A stretch of 64,000 nucleotides of DNA from Tardiphaga robiniae (GCF_013359755.1 NZ_JABMCJ010000085.1:248001-312000); one strand, 5' to 3'. Shown: positions 24,459 to 33,429, counted from the stretch's first letter. Notes: generated from the letters alone by a model not told the origin. Made by a program: numbers and translations.

Positions 24459-26369
24459 ATGACGAAATCTGCGACTGCTCGGACTGCCAAGCCTTCTCGA
24501 AAGACCGCTTCTCGCAAAACTGTTTCGCGCAAATCCGCTCCGGCCAAAAAAGTGGTGAGCAAGCTGGCGTCGAAATCATCGGCCAAATCGCCGGGGGGCA
24601 AGCTGCCGGAATGGAATCTTGCGGATCTCTACACGGCGATCGACGCGCCGGAGATTGCCGGGGATCTCGACAAGATCGACGCCGAATGCGCGGCATTCGA
24701 AGCTGATTACAAGGGCAAGCTCGCGGAAGAGACGGCCAAGCCCGGCGGTGGTGTGTGGCTCGCGGGCGCTGTTCGCCGTTATGAGGCGATTGACGATCTC
24801 GCCGGCCGGCTCGGCTCCTATGCCGGTCTCGTCCATGCCGGCGACAGCGTCGATCCTGCGATTTCGAAATTCTACGGCGACGTCTCCGAGCGCATCACTG
24901 CAGCGTCGGTGCATCTCCTCTTCTTCGGCCTCGAACTCAATCGTGTCGACGATGCCGTGATCGAGCAGGCGATGCAGACGCCCGAGCTTGGCCACTACCG
25001 GCCGTGGATCGAAGACAGCCGCAAGGACAAGCCCTATCAGCTCGAAGACCGCGTCGAGCAGCTGTTTCACGAAAAGTCCCAGACCGGTTATGGCGCCTTC
25101 AACCGCCTGTTTGATCAGACAATCGCGGGGCTTCGCTTCAAGCTCGGCGGCAAGGAGTTGGCGATCGAGCCAACGTTGACCATGCTGCAGGACCGCGCGC
25201 CGGCCAAGCGCAAGGCGGCCGGGCAAGCGCTAGCGAAAACCTTCAAGGTCAATGAGCGCACCTTCGCGCTGATCACCAATACGCTGGCCAAGGACAAGGA
25301 AATCTCCGACCGCTGGCGCGGTTTCCAGGACATTGCGGATTCCCGCCATCTCAACAATCGCGTCGAGCGCGAAGTGGTCGATGCACTGGTGTCGTCAGTG
25401 CGCGCGGCCTATCCGCGGCTGTCGCATCGCTATTATCAGTTGAAGGCGCGCTGGTTCGGCAAGAAGAAGCTCGCCCATTGGGACCGCAACGCGCCGCTGC
25501 CATTCGCACCGACCGGCACGATTCCATGGTCGGATGCGCAGGACATGGTGCTGACCGCCTATGGCGCGTTTTCACCCGACATGGCCAATATCGCCAAGCG
25601 CTTCTTCACCGATCGCTGGATCGATGCGCCGGTGCGCCCGGGCAAGGCGCCCGGAGCGTTCTCACATCCGACCACGCCGTCGGCGCATCCCTATGTGTTG
25701 ATGAACTATCAGGGCAAGCCGCGCGACGTGATGACGCTCGCCCACGAACTCGGCCATGGCGTGCATCAGGTGCTCGCCGCCCGCAACGGTGCGCTGATGG
25801 CGCCGACGCCGTTGACGCTGGCCGAAACCGCCAGCGTGTTCGGTGAAATGCTGACCTTCAAGCGGCTGCTGTCGCAGACCAAGAGCGCCAAGCAGCGTCA
25901 GGCGCTGCTCGCCGGCAAGGTCGAGGACATGATCAATACGGTGGTCCGGCAGATCGCGTTCTATTCATTCGAGCGCGCTGTTCACACCGAGCGTCGCCAC
26001 GGCGAACTCACGGCGCAGCGGCTCGGCGAACTCTGGCTCAGCGTGCAGACCGAAAGCCTCGGGCCCGCGATCGAGATCAAGCCGGGTTACGAGAACTTCT
26101 GGATGTACATCCCGCACTTCATCCATTCGCCATTCTACGTCTACGCCTATGCCTTCGGCGATTGCCTCGTGAACTCGCTCTACGCGGTCTACGAGAACGC
26201 CCAGGAAGGTTTTGCAGAGCGCTATCTCGCTATGCTCGCCGCCGGCGGCACCAAGCACTATTCCGAACTGCTGAAGCCCTTTGGTCTCGACGCCAAGGAC
26301 CCGGCGTTCTGGGATGGCGGCCTCTCGGTCATCTCAGGGATGATCGATGAGCTGGAAGCGATGGGGTAG
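24459..26369 (+). CDS. pepF: Oligoendopeptidase F (M3 metallopeptidase)
   Basis: A 636-residue M3-family zinc peptidase that cleaves oligopeptides in the cytosol. The catalytic HELGH motif is at about residues 429-433 (AHELGHGVHQ), and the third ligand Glu is in ETASVFGEM about 25 residues on. The first 45 residues form a Lys/Arg/Ser-rich tail (TAKPSRKTASRK...), a histone-H1-like extension absent from most M3 enzymes. The ATG at 24459 gives this tail; an upstream in-frame start lies inside the preceding gene. Likely translated with the XRE pair. Confidence 0.93.
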   Translation: MTKSATARTAKPSRKTASRKTVSRKSAPAKKVVSKLASKSSAKSPGGKLPEWNLADLYTAIDAPEIAGDLDKIDAECAAFEADYKGKLAEETAKPGGGVWLAGAVRRYEAIDDLAGRLGSYAGLVHAGDSVDPAISKFYGDVSERITAASVHLLFFGLELNRVDDAVIEQAMQTPELGHYRPWIEDSRKDKPYQLEDRVEQLFHEKSQTGYGAFNRLFDQTIAGLRFKLGGKELAIEPTLTMLQDRAPAKRKAAGQALAKTFKVNERTFALITNTLAKDKEISDRWRGFQDIADSRHLNNRVEREVVDALVSSVRAAYPRLSHRYYQLKARWFGKKKLAHWDRNAPLPFAPTGTIPWSDAQDMVLTAYGAFSPDMANIAKRFFTDRWIDAPVRPGKAPGAFSHPTTPSAHPYVLMNYQGKPRDVMTLAHELGHGVHQVLAARNGALMAPTPLTLAETASVFGEMLTFKRLLSQTKSAKQRQALLAGKVEDMINTVVRQIAFYSFERAVHTERRHGELTAQRLGELWLSVQTESLGPAIEIKPGYENFWMYIPHFIHSPFYVYAYAFGDCLVNSLYAVYENAQEGFAERYLAMLAAGGTKHYSELLKPFGLDAKDPAFWDGGLSVISGMIDELEAMG

Positions 26370-26386
26370 GGTGGGCGTAAAACATT

Positions 26387-26429
26387 TGTTGAACGTACGC
26401 GAGCTTTCTGTTATACATTCCGTACAACA
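26387..26429 (+). promoter_or_regulatory. Promoter and inverted-repeat operator of the toxin-antitoxin module
   Basis: TTGAAC (26389-26394) and TATACA (26412-26417) with a 17-base spacer fit a sigma-70 promoter. TGTTGAACG (26387-26395) and CGTACAACA (26421-26429) are inverted half-sites, matching in eight of nine positions, that bracket it. This is a plausible autorepression operator for the AbrB-type antitoxin encoded 14 bases further on. Confidence 0.65.
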
Positions 26430-26442
26430 GGGAGTTGGACCT

Positions 26443-26703
26443 ATGAATGGAGCTGCCCGGAATCCCGAATTCGAGGCAACGGCGCTTCAAATTCGTAAAA
26501 TTGGTAATTCGGTGGGAGTGATTTTGCCGAAGGAATTGCTCGCGCGCCTCAATTTGAAGGAGGGCGACAAATTCTATCCGGTTGAACAGCCAGACGGAAG
26601 CTTGCGGCTGTCTCCCTTCAATCCGAAGCATGCGCGGACGATGGAAATCGCCCGCAAGGTGATGCACGAATACAGGGATACATTCGCCGCGCTGGCCAAA
26701 TGA
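26443..26703 (+). CDS. AbrB/MazE-type antitoxin
   Basis: An 86-residue protein with an N-terminal SpoVT-AbrB swapped-hairpin DNA-binding domain (about 13-55: LQIRKIGNSVGVILPKELLARLNLKEGDKFYPVE) and a C-terminal helical tail (about 60-86). In such modules the fold binds operator DNA while the tail covers the toxin. GGAG lies eight bases before the ATG. Its TGA overlaps the Doc toxin ATG by four bases. Local G+C is about 52% over 26461-26640, below the neighbouring 62%, consistent with acquisition. Confidence 0.88.
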   Translation: MNGAARNPEFEATALQIRKIGNSVGVILPKELLARLNLKEGDKFYPVEQPDGSLRLSPFNPKHARTMEIARKVMHEYRDTFAALAK

Positions 26704-27092
26704 ACGCGACATTCGAGCCATTGTGGCTTGATGTCGATGAAGTAATCGACATGCACGCGGAACAGCTTGCTATGTTTGGTGGTCCCGAAGGTGTTCGGGA
26801 CCACGGCCTCCTTGAGTCGGCAGTGCTACGGCCGATCAATCAATGGCATTACGGCGAGACTGATATGGCGGCGCTTGCTGCAGCTTATGGATACGGTCTC
26901 GCCAAAAATCATGCGTTCGTTGATGGCAACAAACGCATCGCCTTTCATGCGATGATGGTGTTCTTGCGCATGAATGATATCTCGTTCGCCCCAGATCCCG
27001 GCCAAGCTACAGAGATCATCCTTGCCCTTGCTGCCGGCGAAGTCAGCGAGCAATCGCTCACGCGCTGGATTCGGGACAACTGGCCCGCCTAA
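26700..27092 (+). CDS. doc: Doc/Fic-type toxin (death on curing)
   Basis: A 130-residue Doc toxin with the Fic-superfamily motif HAFVDGNKR at 71-79 (H-x-F-x-x-G-N-K-R). P1 Doc phosphorylates EF-Tu and stops translation; the motif's Asp and Lys fit the Doc rather than AMPylating Fic branch. It is translated from an ATGA overlap with the AbrB-type antitoxin, so the pair is a type II toxin-antitoxin module. Most characterised Doc toxins pair with Phd-type antitoxins; here the partner has an AbrB fold. Confidence 0.92.
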   Translation: MNATFEPLWLDVDEVIDMHAEQLAMFGGPEGVRDHGLLESAVLRPINQWHYGETDMAALAAAYGYGLAKNHAFVDGNKRIAFHAMMVFLRMNDISFAPDPGQATEIILALAAGEVSEQSLTRWIRDNWPA

Positions 27093-27200
27093 TGCACTGC
27101 GGTATGTAAAGATTGCCGTGGTATGCCAGCAACCGTTGCTCTCCATATCCAATTGCGCTAATTCCGTGGCAACATACGAAATACGAGGCGGGAGACCCTG

Positions 27201-27353
27201 ATGTCCGATCACAGTGAAGTCGCTTACACCACGGCCGATGGCAACGACTATCCGGCGCATGAGCAGACCTATGAGGGCTTTCTCATGCTGGTGAAGTGGG
27301 GCACCATCGGCGTCATCGCCATCGTGGCCCTGATGGGCATCTTCCTCACCTGA
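27201..27353 (+). CDS. aa3-type cytochrome c oxidase subunit IV
   Basis: A 50-residue peptide with an N-terminal polar part and one transmembrane helix (about 29-49), matching the small subunit IV found with alphaproteobacterial aa3 oxidases. The YEGFLMLVKWGTIGVIAIVALMGIFL segment is diagnostic. GGGAG precedes the ATG by about seven bases. It lies 82 bases before pntAA; no other oxidase gene is in the window. Function in the complex is accessory and not catalytic. Confidence 0.88.
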   Translation: MSDHSEVAYTTADGNDYPAHEQTYEGFLMLVKWGTIGVIAIVALMGIFLT

Positions 27354-27435
27354 TCTATCGCCGATTGCGCCGCCCGACACGGGTGGCGTCCTGTCCTATT
27401 TGCTCACGCGCGTGCCTTGCGCCGCCGGAGGCCCC

Positions 27436-28566
27436 ATGAAGATTGCCGTTGCCAAGGAAATCGATCCGTCCGAACCGCGCGTGGCGATCTCGCCCGACAC
27501 GGTGAAGAAGTTCAAGGCGCTCGGCGTCGATGTGGCGATTGAGCCTGGCGCCGGCATCAAGTCCGGCCTGCCGGATTCGGAATACACGGCCGTTGGCGCC
27601 ACCATCAGCGCCGATGCGGTGAAGGATGCCGACATCGTCATCAAGGTGAAGCGTCCCGAGGTGTCCGAACTCGCCGGTTACAAGCGCGGTGCGCTGGTGA
27701 TCGCGATCATGGACCCCTATGGCAACGACGCCGCACTGAAGGCAATGGCCGATGCCGGCGTGTCGGCCTTCGCGATGGAGTTGATGCCGCGCATCACCCG
27801 TGCGCAGGTGATGGACGTGCTGTCGAGCCAGGCCAATCTCGCCGGCTACCGCGCCGTCATCGAGGCCGCCGAAAGCTTCGGCCGCGCTTTTCCGATGATG
27901 ATGACAGCCGCCGGCACCATTCCGGCCGCCAAGGTATTCGTGATGGGCGTCGGCGTTGCCGGCCTGCAGGCGATCGCGACCGCGCGCCGCCTCGGCGCCG
28001 TGGTCACCGCGACGGATGTGCGCCCGGCCACGAAAGAACAGGTCGAAAGCCTTGGCGCGAAATTCCTGGCCGTGGAAGACGACGAGTTCAAGAACGCGCA
28101 GACTGCTGGCGGCTACGCCAAGGAAATGTCCAAGGAATATCAGGCCAAGCAGGCCGCGCTCACTGCCGAGCACATCAAGAAGCAGGACATCATTATCACC
28201 ACCGCGCTGATCCCGGGCCGGCCCGCGCCGCGTCTGGTCACCGCCGAGATGGTGGCGTCCATGAAGCCCGGTTCGGTGCTGGTCGATCTTGCGGTCGAAC
28301 GCGGCGGCAATGTCGAAGGCGCCAAGCCCGGCGAAGTCGCTGACGTCAACGGCATCAAGATCGTTGGTTATACCAATGTCGCCGGCCGCGTCGCCGCCTC
28401 GGCGTCGAGCCTCTATGCGCGCAATCTGTTCTCGTTCATCGAAACGTTGGTCAACAAAGAGACCAAGGCGCTCGCGGTGAACTGGGACGACGAACTGGTC
28501 AAGGCAACGGCTTTGACCAAGGACGGCGCCGTCATTCATCCGAACTTTCAGCCGAAGACCGCTTAA
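27436..28566 (+). CDS. pntAA: NAD(P) transhydrogenase subunit alpha part 1
   Basis: A 376-residue soluble NAD(H)-binding domain (dI) of the proton-translocating transhydrogenase, which reduces NADP+ with NADH using the proton gradient. It shows [21 protein letters not shown] (about 116-136) with the conserved Arg-Gln pair, the Rossmann GxGxx[14 protein letters not shown], and [19 protein letters not shown]. The ATG at 27436 follows GGAGG; an earlier start at 27400 is not family-like. It is the first of three consecutive pnt genes; the alphaproteobacterial split arrangement puts dII-alpha in the next gene. Confidence 0.96.
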   Translation: MKIAVAKEIDPSEPRVAISPDTVKKFKALGVDVAIEPGAGIKSGLPDSEYTAVGATISADAVKDADIVIKVKRPEVSELAGYKRGALVIAIMDPYGNDAALKAMADAGVSAFAMELMPRITRAQVMDVLSSQANLAGYRAVIEAAESFGRAFPMMMTAAGTIPAAKVFVMGVGVAGLQAIATARRLGAVVTATDVRPATKEQVESLGAKFLAVEDDEFKNAQTAGGYAKEMSKEYQAKQAALTAEHIKKQDIIITTALIPGRPAPRLVTAEMVASMKPGSVLVDLAVERGGNVEGAKPGEVADVNGIKIVGYTNVAGRVAASASSLYARNLFSFIETLVNKETKALAVNWDDELVKATALTKDGAVIHPNFQPKTA

Positions 28567-28577
28567 GGAGCGCTGCC

Positions 28578-28892
28578 ATGGATCATGCCTCGCTGGTCAG
28601 CCCGTTCGTCTTTCAGCTCTCGATCTTCGTGCTTGCCGTGTTCGTCGGCTATTTCGTGGTGTGGTCGGTGACGCCCGCGCTGCATACGCCGCTGATGTCG
28701 GTGACCAACGCGATCTCCTCGGTGATCGTGGTCGGCGCGCTGCTCGCGGTCGGCGTCAACATGGTCGGCAGTGGCGGCGCCTTGGCGCGGGGCTTCGGCT
28801 TCGTCGCGCTGATCTTTGCATGCGTCAATATTTTCGGCGGCTTCCTGGTCACGCAGCGCATGCTTGCGATGTACCAGAAGAAAAAGAAGTAA
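28578..28892 (+). CDS. pntAB: NAD(P) transhydrogenase subunit alpha part 2
   Basis: A 104-residue membrane protein with three or four transmembrane helices forming the alpha part of the proton channel (dII). The [24 protein letters not shown] stretch (about 32-55) is typical, and a basic QKKKK C terminus faces the cytoplasm. It sits 11 bases after pntAA and ten before pntB, so the three genes are one transcript. Confidence 0.95.
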   Translation: MDHASLVSPFVFQLSIFVLAVFVGYFVVWSVTPALHTPLMSVTNAISSVIVVGALLAVGVNMVGSGGALARGFGFVALIFACVNIFGGFLVTQRMLAMYQKKKK

Positions 28893-28902
28893 GGGCAGCC
28901 CG

Positions 28903-30306
28903 ATGAACGCCAATCTCGCCGCACTGCTCTATCTCGTCGCGGGCATCCTCTTCATCCTGTCGCTGCGCGGGCTGTCCAGCCCGGCGTCCAGCCGGCAGGG
29001 TAATTTCCTCGGTATGGCCGGCATGGTCATCGCCGTGGGCACCACGCTGGCCGCGCATCCGCCGGCCGATGGGCTCGGCTGGGTCCTGGTGATCCTCGGT
29101 ATCGCCATCGGTGGCGGCATCGGCGCGGTCATCGCCAAGCGCGTGCCGATGACCTCGATGCCCGAACTGGTCGCGGCCTTCCACTCGCTGGTCGGCATGG
29201 CCGCGGTGCTGGTTGCCGCCGGCGCGTTCTATGCGCCGGAAGCCTTCGGCATTCTCGATCCGGTGACCAAGAAGATCGTCGGCGCCAGCCTCGTCGAAAT
29301 GTCGCTCGGCGTCGCCATCGGCGCGCTGACCTTCACCGGCTCGGTGATAGCGTTCGCCAAGCTCTCCGGCCGCATGAGCGGCTCGCCGATCATCCTGCCG
29401 GCGCGTCACATCATCAATATCGCGCTCGGCCTGGCGCTGGTGTTCTTCATCTTCGGTCTGGTCCGCTCGGGCAGCGCCGTGGATTTCTGGCTCATCACCG
29501 TCATCGCACTGGTGCTCGGCGCTCTGCTGATCATCCCGATCGGCGGCGCCGACATGCCGGTCGTGATCTCGATGCTGAACTCCTATTCCGGCTGGGCAGC
29601 TGCGGGCATCGGCTTTACGCTGGGCAATTCGGCGCTGATCATCACCGGTGCGCTGGTCGGCTCGTCCGGCGCGATCCTGTCCTACATCATGTGCCACGCG
29701 ATGAACCGCTCCTTCATCTCGGTCATCCTCGGCGGCTTCGGCGGCGAGACCGCTGCAGCCGGTGGTGGCTCGGGTGAGCAGAAGCCGGCCAAGCTCGGCT
29801 CGGCGGACGACGCGGCATTCATCATGAAGAACGCGCAGAAGGTCATCATCGTGCCCGGCTACGGCATGGCGGTGGCGCAGGCGCAACACGCGCTGCGTGA
29901 GATGGCCGATACGCTGAAGAAGGAAGGCGTCGAGGTGAAATACGCCATTCATCCGGTGGCAGGCCGCATGCCCGGCCACATGAACGTGCTGCTGGCGGAA
30001 GCCAACGTGCCTTATGATGAGGTGTTCGAACTCGAGGACATCAATTCGGAATTCGCACAGGCTGACATCGCCTTCGTGATCGGCGCCAACGACGTCACCA
30101 ATCCGGCAGCGGAAGACGACAAGACCTCGCCGATCTACGGCATGCCGGTGCTGCAGGTTTGGAAGGCCGGCACCGTGATGTTCATCAAGCGCTCGCTGGC
30201 GTCCGGCTATGCCGGCATCGACAACCCGCTGTTCTATCGGGACAACACGATGATGCTGCTAGGTGACGCGAAGAAGGTCACCGAGAACATCGTCAAGGCG
30301 ATGTAA
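28903..30306 (+). CDS. pntB: NAD(P) transhydrogenase subunit beta
   Basis: A 467-residue subunit with about nine transmembrane helices (dII-beta, residues 1-265) and a C-terminal NADP(H)-binding domain (dIII, about 290-467). dIII motifs are IIVPGYGMAVAQAQHALRE with GYGM loop and HPVAGRMPGHMNVLLAEANVPYD, then VIGANDVTNPAA and KRSLASGYAG near the end. The ATG at 28903 follows AGGGCAG. A perfect ten-base terminator hairpin follows. Confidence 0.96.
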   Translation: MNANLAALLYLVAGILFILSLRGLSSPASSRQGNFLGMAGMVIAVGTTLAAHPPADGLGWVLVILGIAIGGGIGAVIAKRVPMTSMPELVAAFHSLVGMAAVLVAAGAFYAPEAFGILDPVTKKIVGASLVEMSLGVAIGALTFTGSVIAFAKLSGRMSGSPIILPARHIINIALGLALVFFIFGLVRSGSAVDFWLITVIALVLGALLIIPIGGADMPVVISMLNSYSGWAAAGIGFTLGNSALIITGALVGSSGAILSYIMCHAMNRSFISVILGGFGGETAAAGGGSGEQKPAKLGSADDAAFIMKNAQKVIIVPGYGMAVAQAQHALREMADTLKKEGVEVKYAIHPVAGRMPGHMNVLLAEANVPYDEVFELEDINSEFAQADIAFVIGANDVTNPAAEDDKTSPIYGMPVLQVWKAGTVMFIKRSLASGYAGIDNPLFYRDNTMMLLGDAKKVTENIVKAM

Positions 30307-30330
30307 CTCGCTCCTACGGACTTCGTTAAA

Positions 30331-30353
30331 ACGCCCGGCTACAAGCCGGGCGT
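30331..30353 (+). terminator. Terminator after pntB
   Basis: ACGCCCGGCT and AGCCGGGCGT form a perfect ten-base stem around ACA, 25 bases after the pntB stop. Only a short T-containing tail (CTTCCGTTT) follows. It may also serve the convergent VOC gene. Confidence 0.75.
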
Positions 30354-30368
30354 CTTCCGTTTGGAACG

Positions 30369-30761
30369 TCAGCTCGCAGCGTCTTCCTTTGGCAAGCGAT
30401 ACAGCGCGCACAGCTTGTTGCCGTCGGGGTCGCGCAGATAGGCCAGATAAAGCTTCACGCCACCTTCGCGGATGCCCGGCGGTTCTTCGCAGGTGGTGGC
30501 GCCATTGGCGATGCCGGCGGCGTGCCAGGCATCGGCTTCTTCCTGCGATTTGGCGAGAAAGCCGATGGTGCCGCCATTGGCAGCGCAAGCAGGCTCGCCA
30601 TTGATCGGCTTCGACACCGAGAAAGTACCGGTCTTGGTCCGCCAGAAAACCCGGTGGCGATCGACGGCGCCGGGCGGGACGCCCAGCGTGCCGAGCAGCT
30701 TGTCATAAAACGACTTCGCGGCTTCGAGGTCGTTGGTGCCGATCATGACATGTGAAAACAT
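30369..30761 (-). CDS. VOC-family (glyoxalase-like) protein
   Basis: A 130-residue vicinal-oxygen-chelate fold protein. The first beta-alpha-beta unit MFSHVMIGTNDLEAAKSFYDKLLG and the second half ending DPDGNKLCALYRLP are typical. VOC members include glyoxalase I, dioxygenases and antibiotic-binding proteins; metal ligands are His4 near the start and Glu or Asp later, not firmly assigned. ATG at 30761 is preceded by GGAAGCGAG. It is divergent from chaA over about 170 bases carrying a palindrome. Confidence 0.85.
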   Translation of the reverse strand: MFSHVMIGTNDLEAAKSFYDKLLGTLGVPPGAVDRHRVFWRTKTGTFSVSKPINGEPACAANGGTIGFLAKSQEEADAWHAAGIANGATTCEEPPGIREGGVKLYLAYLRDPDGNKLCALYRLPKEDAAS

Positions 30762-30790
30762 CTCGCTTCCTCTCCCACTTTCTTGCAAAC

Positions 30791-30804
30791 TCACCTTCAG
30801 GTGA
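30791..30804. promoter_or_regulatory. Palindrome in the VOC/chaA intergenic region
   Basis: TCACCT-TC-AGGTGA is a perfect 14-base palindrome, 30 bases before the VOC start codon, next to a direct repeat of ATACGCA (30805-30822). It could be an operator for the VOC gene, the antiporter, or both. No regulator gene is adjacent. Confidence 0.35.
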
Positions 30805-30933
30805 TACGCAACTATACGCATCATATGCAGTTTGGCGAGACGGCATGATCCCGCCGCGCAATCGGTTTTGTGGGTCTGCAATAGCGGCGTGTCGCTTGCT
30901 GCCGAACCCGTTTTCAATCAGGACACTTGCTTG

Positions 30934-32034
30934 ATGTCAGCACATCCCATGCCCAGATCGTCCTGGATTTTCCCCACGTTGGCCGTTCTGCTTTTTATCG
31001 CGACGTCAATTCCTTCGCTCGGGATCGGATTCACGGAGACGACTGCTGGCATTGTGTTCGCGGTTGTTCTGCTGGTCATCCTGTTCGGCACGGTGTTCGC
31101 CGCCGTGCATCATGCCGAAGTCATCGCACACAAGATCGGCGAACCGTTCGGCACGCTGTTGCTGACACTGGCCGTGACTATCATCGAGGTGGCGCTGATC
31201 GCCTCCATCATGCTGGGTGACAAGGCCGTCCCGACGCTGGCGCGCGATACTGTCTTCGCGGTGGTGATGATCGTTTGCAACGGTTTGGTCGGCATCTGCA
31301 TCCTCGTTGGAGGGTTGCGTTACCGAGAGCAGGATTTTCAGGTCACGGGGTCGAATATTTATCTCAGCGTACTGATTGTGATGGCGACCATCACGCTGAT
31401 CCTGCCGAATTACACCCTGACCACTCCGGGACCGTTCTACTCGAACGCACAGCTCGCTTTTGTCAGCGTCGCCACCATCATGCTCTATGCGGTGTTTCTC
31501 TACACACAGACCATCCGACATCAGGATTACTTCGTTGCAGACGGAAGTGGCGAAGGTGCCGCAGGCGGGCATGTTTCCAACCGTCTGCTGGTCGTCAGCG
31601 CCGTTTTGCTGCTGGTCTCGTTGCTGGCGGTGGTGCTGCTGGCGAAGAAATTCTCGCTGGTGGTGGACGCCGGTATCGAACGGATCGGTGCACCGGAAGC
31701 TTTCGCCGGCATTCTCGTGGCGCTGCTGATCTTGCTGCCGGAAAGCGTCGCCGCTATTTCTGCGGCGCGTGGCAACGATCTGCAGAAGAGCATCAACCTC
31801 GCACTCGGTTCATCGCTCGCCACCATCGGACTGACGATACCTGCGGTTGCGGTGGCGGCCTATGCGTTGAACAAGGAACTGGTGCTCGGTCTCAGTGCGC
31901 AGAAGATGGTGCTGCTGGTGATGACGTTCGTGCTGAGCATGCTGACCTTTGGCACCGGACGCACAAACATCCTGTTCGGGCTGGTTCACTTGGTGGTGTT
32001 TGCGGTATTCATCTTCATGGTGTTTGTGCCGTGA
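30934..32034 (+). CDS. chaA: Calcium/proton antiporter
   Basis: A 366-residue cation:proton antiporter of the CaCA superfamily, ChaA type, with about 11 transmembrane helices. The two alpha-repeat acidic motifs are visible: TIIEVALIASIMLG in the first half (about 81-95) and LLPESVAAISAARGNDLQKSINLALGSSLATIGLTIP in the second (about 268-305). It extrudes Ca2+ (and in E. coli also Na+/K+) for H+. I use the ATG at 30934; the longer frame from 30832 is not membrane-like. The cupin gene begins 20 bases later on the same strand. Confidence 0.93.
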   Translation: MSAHPMPRSSWIFPTLAVLLFIATSIPSLGIGFTETTAGIVFAVVLLVILFGTVFAAVHHAEVIAHKIGEPFGTLLLTLAVTIIEVALIASIMLGDKAVPTLARDTVFAVVMIVCNGLVGICILVGGLRYREQDFQVTGSNIYLSVLIVMATITLILPNYTLTTPGPFYSNAQLAFVSVATIMLYAVFLYTQTIRHQDYFVADGSGEGAAGGHVSNRLLVVSAVLLLVSLLAVVLLAKKFSLVVDAGIERIGAPEAFAGILVALLILLPESVAAISAARGNDLQKSINLALGSSLATIGLTIPAVAVAAYALNKELVLGLSAQKMVLLVMTFVLSMLTFGTGRTNILFGLVHLVVFAVFIFMVFVP

Positions 32035-32054
32035 CCACTTTGGAGAATGAGACA

Positions 32055-32342
32055 ATGCTCGCTGCCCAGTCCGATGTTCAGCAGGACACGCCCGAAGTTC
32101 GCGTCACCGAATGGCGACTCGCGCCTGGCGCGGCGACTGGTCACCACACCCATGGGATGGACTATGTGATCGTGCCGATCACCACGAGCGTGATGACCAT
32201 CGTTGCGCCGGACGGCACCCGATCGCAGGCGCCGATCACGACCGGCAAATCCTATTTCCGCAAGGCAGGCGTCGAGCATGACGTTCTGAATGAAACCGAC
32301 AAGGAAATCGTGTTTCTCGAGGTCGAGGTTAAGAAAGCTTAA
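32055..32342 (+). CDS. Small cupin-domain protein
   Basis: A 95-residue single-cupin protein. The first motif is GAATGHHTHGMDYV (about 25-38) with two or three His metal ligands, and the second is the GKSYFRKAGVEHDVLNET block (about 64-81). It belongs to the small RmlC-like cupins, enzymatic or ligand-binding; no substrate can be assigned. It follows chaA within 20 bases and should be cotranscribed, so a link to cation homeostasis is possible but unproven. Confidence 0.85.
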   Translation: MLAAQSDVQQDTPEVRVTEWRLAPGAATGHHTHGMDYVIVPITTSVMTIVAPDGTRSQAPITTGKSYFRKAGVEHDVLNETDKEIVFLEVEVKKA

Positions 32343-32508
32343 CCTTGTCTGCCTCCAGCGGCTGCCGGTTCATTGTGTTTAGCCTGCTGAGGACCACCTG
32401 AAACAATTCAATGCGACGGATTGGAACTTTGCCTTCGATCCGTCGCGATTGATCCCTGAATCAGCCTCAAATTCCTAGCATGAAGCAGCTTGGGGAAGAG
32501 GCCGGTTC

Positions 32509-33345
32509 ATGCTGCACAAGTATCTCTCGAAGTTCACCATCGATATCTTGCCGTCGATTCTGGCGACGATCGTGGGTGCCTATATCGTCAATCACTACAT
32601 CATCCCGAAGGCGAGCCCGGATCGCCCCGCTGCGGCTGTTGCATCGACGCCTGCGGAGCCGAAGCCTGACACCAACGCAGCGACAGCTAAGCCCGCCGAG
32701 AATTCTGCCGACCTCGCCAATCTGCCCGAATCGGTCCCGGCCAAGGCCGGCGACAAGCCGGTGGTCGAGAAGGCCAGCATCGAAAAGCCCGAGGCGGCCA
32801 CGACACCCGAGTCGCGCCGCCATCAGCCGGCATTGCGCGAGAAGGCAGCGGTCAAACCCGCGCCGGCTCCGGCCGCGCCTGCGCCCGTCCTTGCCACCGT
32901 GGGCACTGCGCCGGCGGCGAATGCCAGCGCGGATGAACGCCGCGACGCCAACGATCTCGCCCGTGCGGCCATCGAGCGCCTGAACCGCAGCGAGCCGCGA
33001 CCCCAGGAAGCTGCTCGTACGCCTGAGACCCCGCGCCCTCCGGAGGCGCCGCGGGTGCAGGAAGCCGCACGGACTGTTCCCCCTCCGTCGATGCAGCAGC
33101 TGCCGCCGCCGATCGTGGTGGCGACGCCAAGCGTCGAGAAGCTCGATCCTATGCCCTCGCAGGCCGAACGCCCCGAAGTACGTCGCATTCGTCCGCCCGG
33201 TGACATCCCGACGCCGCAGCCGATGGATCTGCAAGCGGATGCTGCTGGCACACCGCGATCTGAGCGCACCAACGTGGCCGAAGATGTGCTGTCTGCGGCA
33301 AAGTCGGTGTTCAATTCGGTGATCCCGCGCCCGTTCGAGCGGTAA
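32509..33345 (+). CDS. Membrane-anchored Pro/Ala-rich hypothetical protein
   Basis: A 278-residue protein with one N-terminal transmembrane segment (about 11-32, IDILPSILATIVGAYIVNHYII) and a long disordered region rich in Pro, Ala and Glu. No catalytic domain is visible. Short recurring elements such as RPPEAPRVQEAA and the RNVAEDVLSAAKSVFNSVIPRP-like C-terminal helix suggest an anchor plus a flexible spacer and a short docking helix. GGAAGAGG precedes the ATG. A related TPR lipoprotein is encoded convergently. Confidence 0.75.
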   Translation: MLHKYLSKFTIDILPSILATIVGAYIVNHYIIPKASPDRPAAAVASTPAEPKPDTNAATAKPAENSADLANLPESVPAKAGDKPVVEKASIEKPEAATTPESRRHQPALREKAAVKPAPAPAAPAPVLATVGTAPAANASADERRDANDLARAAIERLNRSEPRPQEAARTPETPRPPEAPRVQEAARTVPPPSMQQLPPPIVVATPSVEKLDPMPSQAERPEVRRIRPPGDIPTPQPMDLQADAAGTPRSERTNVAEDVLSAAKSVFNSVIPRPFER

Positions 33346-33429
33346 GGGAACGGTGGATTTTCCGCGCGCCGCTCTCACGCATGCAGGGCGACGTCGTATT
33401 GGTATCAGCCTGACTCCTGCCAGCTTTAG

